Origin: Verrucomicrobiota bacterium
GTDB lineage: Bacteria; Verrucomicrobiota; Verrucomicrobiia; Chthoniobacterales; Chthoniobacteraceae
Assembly: GCA_009885995.1 (NCBI GenBank)
Contig: VFJQ01000032.1
Location: 1-64,000, forward strand
Length of the DNA: 64,000 bases
Direction: 5' to 3'
Below, piece by piece: positions 59,589-64,000 of the stretch (the stretch's first letter is position 1; every line of letters starts with the position of its first letter). Under the pieces are notes generated by a model that had not been told where the DNA came from, did no database searches, and saw only the letters and a program-made list of their open reading frames with translations. Made by a program: the position numbers and the translations under genes.

Positions 59589-62500
59589 CTGCGTGATCGG
59601 ACGCCCATGCGCGGCCCGCCGCTCACTTCTTCTCCGCCGCCTGCTTCGCGTCGTATTCCTTCCAAACTCCTCCGCCGTCTGCGCGGGGCCATCGATTGCG
59701 TGGTCCCACTTCGTCGAGAGACGCTTGAGTTTCTTCAAAGCGCGCAGGTCGCCGACGTTGGTCACTTTGTCGGAAAGGGTGAGGCTTTCGAGTTCGGGGC
59801 AGGAAAGCACCGGGCGGATGTCGGTGACTTTGGTCTGGTAGAAATCCAGCTCGCGAAGCGGCATCCCGGTGAGCGGGGAGAGATCTGTGACGTCGGTGCC
59901 TCTCATGCTCAAACTGCGCAGCGGCATGCCGGCAAGCGCGGAGAGATTGGCGACGGGCGTGCTGTTGATGTTCAGCACGCGTAGCTTCAACCCGGCGAGC
60001 GCGGAGAGATCGCGGCGGCGTGATACTGCAAGGTTCAACTCTTCGAGCTGCGGGCACTGGCGTAGCGGTTCTAGATCGGGGCCTTGGTCGGGAGCTGAGC
60101 CATTCAATCTGAGTTTGCGCAGGGAGAGTCCCACCAGCGGGGTGAGGTCGGTTACTTTGCAATAGCCCAATCCGATCTCGCTGATCGGCAAGCCGCGCAG
60201 GTCCGGGCTTTTCTTGAAGGAGTCACGCAATTCGGGGCGTCCGAACTCGATCGAGTAGGTGCCATCATCGAGACGCTTGACGCCCTTGTTGACCTCCTCA
60301 GGCAGACCGGCGGCGCTGAGTGCAGCGCGGATTTTCGCGCGCGTGTCTGCATCGTCGGCTTTCTGGTTCCAGATTGTGTCGAACTCGGCCCAGAACTCGG
60401 CGGCGGGCGTTTCCTTGCGGAAGTCGTAGCCGATCGTGCGCAGGCCCGGATGCTTGCGCAGGACTTCGATTTCCCTCGTCTCGCGTGGCAGATCGATCTT
60501 TGTCAGCGCCGGGCAGTCGAGCAGCGGCGTGAAATCCAGCAGCGCATCGCACGAGCTGAAAATCGCGTATTTCAGCGGCATTGTTCGCACTGCGGATATG
60601 TCCGTCAGCACGCGGCAGCCAGGCATTCGCAAGTCGGTAATCGGTGCACCGGCGACGTCATTCAGATTCTGGACCGCCGAGTCGTTGGCGCTCAGGCTCT
60701 CCAGCGGCATCCCTTTGAGCAGCGAGAGATCGCGCAGGTTTTTACCGCTCGACGAGAAGTGCTTCAGCTTCATGCCCGCAAGCGGCGAGAGATCGCTCAG
60801 TTCTGCTTTGGGACTGCCCGCGGTAAATGATTCCAAGGGCATGCCTTTGAGCGGCGAGAGATCGGTGAGCTTGTCCAAAGCGAGTAAGCTGATTTCACGC
60901 AGACGCATCCCCTGCAAGGGGCGCAGATCGGTGACACGTGTGCCGTCGAGGCTCAGGTTCGAAATGGGCAGTCCGATGAGCGAGGAAAGATCGTCGATGA
61001 GCATCGACTTCAACGCGATGAACAACGTGCCGTTGGCGAACCACGCCACGCGATTGGGAAGCCCCGGAATTTTTTTGTCCCAGCCGGGAATCTGCTGCCA
61101 CACGGCGATGCGGGACTGAAGCAGCGCCTCGGCGGCTTCGCGCGAGCGGCCGAGCTTGAGCGCGATGGGCGCGGCCTGCGTCGAGCGGCGTTCCTTTTCC
61201 ATCTGCTGGTAGAGCAGTTGAAACGCGGCGCGGTCGAGGGCGTCGGCATTCTGATAATCGTGGAGCAGCTTCTCGCAGAGCGCGAGGTTCGCCTGCGCGG
61301 AGTCGTCCGGGCCGAGGGCGAGCACGCGGCGGAATTCGTCCGCCGCCTCGCGCAGTTCGAGCCGCGCCTGCTGGAGTTGCGCGAGGAGCAGGCGGTAGCC
61401 GGCGTTGCGCGGATCGATCTCCACGGCGAAGCGGATTTTCACCAGCGCGTCGTCGAACTTCTGCGCATCGATCAGCTTGCGCCCCTCGGCAATGAGCGTC
61501 GGCGCGGTCTTGCTCAAGTTTGCCAGCGCCCGCTCGGCGCGGCGGCCCTCGGTGATGACCTTCGCCGTGAAACCAACGCTGAGCACAAGCACCGCCGCGA
61601 CGCCGATGGACGCGGCCTTGTGCCGGCGGACGAAAAGCGTGAACTGCTTCCAAGCGCCAGCCTTCTCCGCGCTGGTGGCGAAGCCGCTTTGGTAGGCGAG
61701 GATGTCGGCCTGCAAGTCCTCAACGCTGCGGTAGCGGGCCGCGGGATCGAGCGCCATCGCCTTGCGCACGACGGCGGCGAGCGAATTGGGGATGCGGCCG
61801 CCGGGGAGGTGAAGCGTGCGCTCTCTGAGCGCAGGTTTTCGGCTCGGAGAGCCGACGCTACACAACGCGTCCACTTCACCACGCGCGACCTTGCCCACGA
61901 TCGCCCACGCATCATCCCCGCTCACCGACGGGCGCAGCGCGAGCAGGTGGTAGAGGATTGCGCCGAGCGCGTAGATGTCGGTGCGTGCGTCGAGTTCGTC
62001 GATCTCGCCACGCGCTTGTTCGGGGCTCATATATTGCGGCGTGCCCATGATCGAGCCGGCCAGAGTGCTGCCGGCGTTCGCCTCCACGCGCTGCGCCGCA
62101 CGCACCGGACTGGACGACTCGCCCGCGCCGAGCACTTTCGCGAGCCCCCAATCCATCACGAGCACCTCGCCGAAGTCGCCGAGCATGATGTTCTCCGGCT
62201 TCAGGTCGCGATGGATCACGCTCTTGTTGTGCGCGAAGGCGACCGCGTCGCAGACCTTTTGGAAAATGGTGAGCAACGTCCCGAGCGGATACTTCGCCAG
62301 CGTCGCCTCCGCGCCCGCGGCCATCAGCTCCAGCACCTTTTTCAGCGTGATGCCGCGCACGAACTTCATCGTGTAGTAAGGCTGCCCGCGCTCGTCGTTC
62401 GCGAGTTCGTGCACGGGCACGATGTTCGGATGCTCGAGCTGTCCGGTGATCTTCGCCTCCTGCACAAAGCGCGCGGCGTCCTCGGGCGTGCTGTCGGCGA

Positions 62501-62693
62501 GCATCACCTTCATCGCCACCGAACGCGCGATGGCCGCATCGCGCACGTCGAGGATCGCGCCCATGCCGCCCTGCGCGACGACTTTGCCGATTTCGTATTT
62601 GCCCTGCGCGACGGCCTGCACCGTGTGGAACTCAAGCGTCGCCGCGCCGATCTCGATGCGCTGGTGCGGGAAGACGCGCGTCGCCTTCGTCAC
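59337..62693 (-). CDS. Ser/Thr kinase with TPR-like and LRR domains (frameshifted at both ends)
   Basis: The kinase domain (about residues 28-330) shows AQGGMGAILDVRD, lysine in VAMKVML, HRDLKPENIML and DWGLAK in place of DFG. A membrane segment (SIGVAAVLVLSVGFTAKV, about 360-378) and TPR-like helices (395-480) follow, then about 500 residues of leucine-rich repeats (TDLSPLKGMPLESF, VTDLTPLVGLSLRKL). The true C-terminus is probably VWKEYDAKQAAEKK in a neighbouring frame, ending at 59623; the extension to 59337 is read-through of a shifted frame. The start (GTG 62693) is also artificial, as the FHA domain upstream belongs to the same protein. The LRRs probably sense a protein or peptide outside the cytoplasm. 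Confidence 0.75.
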   Translation of the reverse strand: MTKATRVFPHQRIEIGAATLEFHTVQAVAQGKYEIGKVVAQGGMGAILDVRDAAIARSVAMKVMLADSTPEDAARFVQEAKITGQLEHPNIVPVHELANDERGQPYYTMKFVRGITLKKVLELMAAGAEATLAKYPLGTLLTIFQKVCDAVAFAHNKSVIHRDLKPENIMLGDFGEVLVMDWGLAKVLGAGESSSPVRAAQRVEANAGSTLAGSIMGTPQYMSPEQARGEIDELDARTDIYALGAILYHLLALRPSVSGDDAWAIVGKVARGEVDALCSVGSPSRKPALRERTLHLPGGRIPNSLAAVVRKAMALDPAARYRSVEDLQADILAYQSGFATSAEKAGAWKQFTLFVRRHKAASIGVAAVLVLSVGFTAKVITEGRRAERALANLSKTAPTLIAEGRKLIDAQKFDDALVKIRFAVEIDPRNAGYRLLLAQLQQARLELREAADEFRRVLALGPDDSAQANLALCEKLLHDYQNADALDRAAFQLLYQQMEKERRSTQAAPIALKLGRSREAAEALLQSRIAVWQQIPGWDKKIPGLPNRVAWFANGTLFIALKSMLIDDLSSLIGLPISNLSLDGTRVTDLRPLQGMRLREISLLALDKLTDLSPLKGMPLESFTAGSPKAELSDLSPLAGMKLKHFSSSGKNLRDLSLLKGMPLESLSANDSAVQNLNDVAGAPITDLRMPGCRVLTDISAVRTMPLKYAIFSSCDALLDFTPLLDCPALTKIDLPRETREIEVLRKHPGLRTIGYDFRKETPAAEFWAEFDTIWNQKADDADTRAKIRAALSAAGLPEEVNKGVKRLDDGTYSIEFGRPELRDSFKKSPDLRGLPISEIGLGYCKVTDLTPLVGLSLRKLRLNGSAPDQGPDLEPLRQCPQLEELNLAVSRRRDLSALAGLKLRVLNINSTPVANLSALAGMPLRSLSMRGTDVTDLSPLTGMPLRELDFYQTKVTDIRPVLSCPELESLTLSDKVTNVGDLRALKKLKRLSTKWDHAIDGPAQTAEEFGRNTTRSRRRRRSERRAAHGRPITQLLQRLFILDEGLGRGRATEGHIGPCGFRAEVHAERLEGYLPVLWVGRVVDVELEDVRCRDLVIVHMIPSPRIVRRSELEAAVL

Positions 62694-62911
62694 CGGCGCG
62701 CCATCGACGCGCGTGCCGTTCGAGCTGCCAGGTCTTCGAGTAGCAGCCCGGACTCATCGAGTGTCAGCCGCGCATGCGTGCGCGAGACGAGGTCCGCCTC
62801 AACGCGCAAGCCGCACTCGGAATTGCGCCCGATGAGGTATTCGCCCCGCTCGACCACGTAGCGCGCACACTCGGTGCCCGCAACGGAGACGACGATTTCG
62901 TGAGCAGCCAC
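62690..62911 (-). pseudogene. FHA domain fragment of the LRR kinase
   Basis: From GTG 62911 this 73-residue frame reads an FHA domain start: YVVERGEYLIGRNSECGLRV, then ADLVSRTHARLTLD and GLLLEDLA. The expected continuation of the motif, SSNGTRVDGAPVTKATRV, appears only after adding one base near 62729, where a C is missing from a CC run that should be CCC. With it, FHA and kinase form one 1,096-residue protein (62911-59623). FHA domains bind phosphothreonine, so this kinase may recognise its own or another phosphorylated partner. It starts three bases after the stop of the second kinase. Confidence 0.65.
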
Positions 62912-62914
62912 GGG

Positions 62915-64000
62915 CTACCCCTTCGCCTTCACCAGTAGCACCGCGAGGACGACGACGAGCACGGCGAGCGCGGCAATGATGGCGAGCAGAGCCTTGGACG
63001 CCGGGCCGCCCGTCGTGATTTTCGCGGGCGCGGTGAGGCCGCCTTGGAAGGCTTCGATGTCGGCCTGGAGTTCCTGCACGCTGGCGTAGCGGTCATTCAT
63101 CTCGAGCGCCATCGCCTTGCGGGTGATCGCGGCGAGGGCGGGCGGGATTTTTCCGCCGGGGAGATGCGGGTAGGTGCGGTCGGTTGGTGCATCCTTCGGG
63201 CCTTGTCCGGCGATGAGCGCCGGGGCCACGTTTCCGCTCGCGACGCTCATGAGCACCTGGCCGACGTCGTCGCCTTTGATCGGCGGTTCGAGGGTGAGGA
63301 TTTGGTAGAGGATCGCACCGAGCGCGTAGATATCGGTGCGCGCGTCGTATTGGTCGCTCTGTCCGCGGGCTTGTTCGGGCGCCATGTAGTGCGGCGTGCC
63401 GAAGACCATGCCGACCATCGTCATCTGCCCCTGCTCCTGCCGCGCGCTGCGGACCAGCGTTCGTTGCGGACCGCTGCCCTGCTTGCGGCCGGACGCGCGG
63501 GCGAGGCCCCAGTCCATGACCATCACTTCGCCGTATTCGCCGAGCATGATGTTCTCGGGCTTGAGGTCGCGGTGGAGCACGCCCTTGCTGTGCGCGTAGG
63601 CGAGGGCGTCGCAGACCTTTTGGAAAATGCCGAGCAGCGCGGTGAGGGGGTATTTCTTCACCGTCTCATCGACGCCCTGATGGATGAGGCCGAGCACCTT
63701 GTGGAGGGTGATGCCGCGCACGAGCTTCATCGTGTAATAGACCTGCTCGTAGTCATCGACCGCGAGCTCATAGACGGGGACGATGTTCGGGTGATCGAGC
63801 TGCGCGGTGATCTGCGCTTCCTCGATGAAGCGCATCACGTTGTCCGCTTCGCCGGTGCTGAGCATCCGCTTCATCGCGACTTTGCGCCGGAGCACGTTCT
63901 CTTCGCCTTCGAGGATCGCGCCCATGCCGCCCTGCGCGATCAGTGAGCCGACCGTATATTTTTTCTCGCCGAGAAGGTGCGGCGGCAGGTGCTTGCGGAC
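62915..64000 (-). CDS. Ser/Thr protein kinase, membrane anchored (5' end outside window)
   Basis: The visible part is 361 residues. It shows the glycine loop IAQGGMGAILEG, the lysine in VAMKRML, HRDLKPENIMLGEYG, DWGLARA and GTPHYMAPEQARG. It ends in a membrane helix (LLAIIAALAVLVVVLAVLLV) and a short KAKG tail, so the catalytic part is cytoplasmic and nothing follows outside. It precedes the FHA-LRR kinase by three bases on the same strand and is probably cotranscribed with it. The two kinase domains are clearly related. The 5' end, including any FHA domain, is beyond 64000. Confidence 0.88.
   Translation of the reverse strand, partial: VRKHLPPHLLGEKKYTVGSLIAQGGMGAILEGEENVLRRKVAMKRMLSTGEADNVMRFIEEAQITAQLDHPNIVPVYELAVDDYEQVYYTMKLVRGITLHKVLGLIHQGVDETVKKYPLTALLGIFQKVCDALAYAHSKGVLHRDLKPENIMLGEYGEVMVMDWGLARASGRKQGSGPQRTLVRSARQEQGQMTMVGMVFGTPHYMAPEQARGQSDQYDARTDIYALGAILYQILTLEPPIKGDDVGQVLMSVASGNVAPALIAGQGPKDAPTDRTYPHLPGGKIPPALAAITRKAMALEMNDRYASVQELQADIEAFQGGLTAPAKITTGGPASKALLAIIAALAVLVVVLAVLLVKAKG

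Overview
The window is high-GC, gene-dense bacterial DNA with a Gram-negative envelope (LptE, a BamD-like TPR protein, a Mla-type lipid transporter, DegP). Its gene content points to the PVC superphylum, most likely Verrucomicrobiota: a planctomycete-type cytochrome pair (PSCyt1/WD40 and DUF1549/DUF1553), Ser/Thr kinases fused to FGE-sulfatase or leucine-rich-repeat domains, a Tat-exported Gfo/Idh/MocA oxidoreductase, large secreted delta-60 and beta-helix proteins, and many palindromic repeats. The taxonomic call is inference; there is no rRNA or tRNA gene here to settle it.

Layout. 1-340: end of an IS1182-like transposase and its terminus, touching a DUF4230 membrane protein. 1056-3737: a secreted protein made of two tandem copies of one domain, then hpnJ (hopanoid side-chain radical SAM). 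3814-5576: BamD-like TPR protein and lptE, overlapping. 5637-9098: a 1,153-residue kinase with two FGE-sulfatase domains, bracketed by a 19-bp direct repeat and followed by a scrap of another FGE domain. 9271-9738: a small toxin-antitoxin-like pair whose toxin frame is broken. 9748-15612: rsmI, glutathione peroxidase, UspA, an M16 protease pair, gluQ and a VOC protein. 15626-19608: a small conserved protein, a two-component system and DegP. 19695-25015: exported glutamate racemase, amidase, DUF255 protein, adenosine deaminase, TraB/GumN protein. 26185-32001: mutL with a repeat-invaded linker, an IscA/ErpA-type protein, a proline-rich membrane protein, serA. 32061-37544: secreted beta-helix protein and an mlaB/E/F/D-like operon. 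37901-49502: CocE/S15 hydrolase, secreted sugar-dehydrogenase-like protein, DUF1549/1553 plus PSCyt1-WD40 pair, HNH protein, Gfo/Idh/MocA protein. 49698-55569: a giant secreted delta-60 protein split by a frameshift, and a GH16 glycosidase. 55680-58992: tig-clpP-clpX. 59086-64000: a decayed small secreted protein, an FHA-kinase-LRR gene with two single-base frameshifts, and a second kinase that runs off the window.

Two themes stand out. First, palindromic intergenic repeats of several families occur, and at least two lie in frame inside coding sequence (the FGE kinase at 6832-6936 and the mutL linker at 27156-27231). Second, five loci carry frameshifts that are obvious from conserved domains continuing in another frame. 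Three of these are one-base changes in homopolymer runs, so part of this decay may be sequencing error. No CRISPR array, prophage, tRNA or rRNA was seen.
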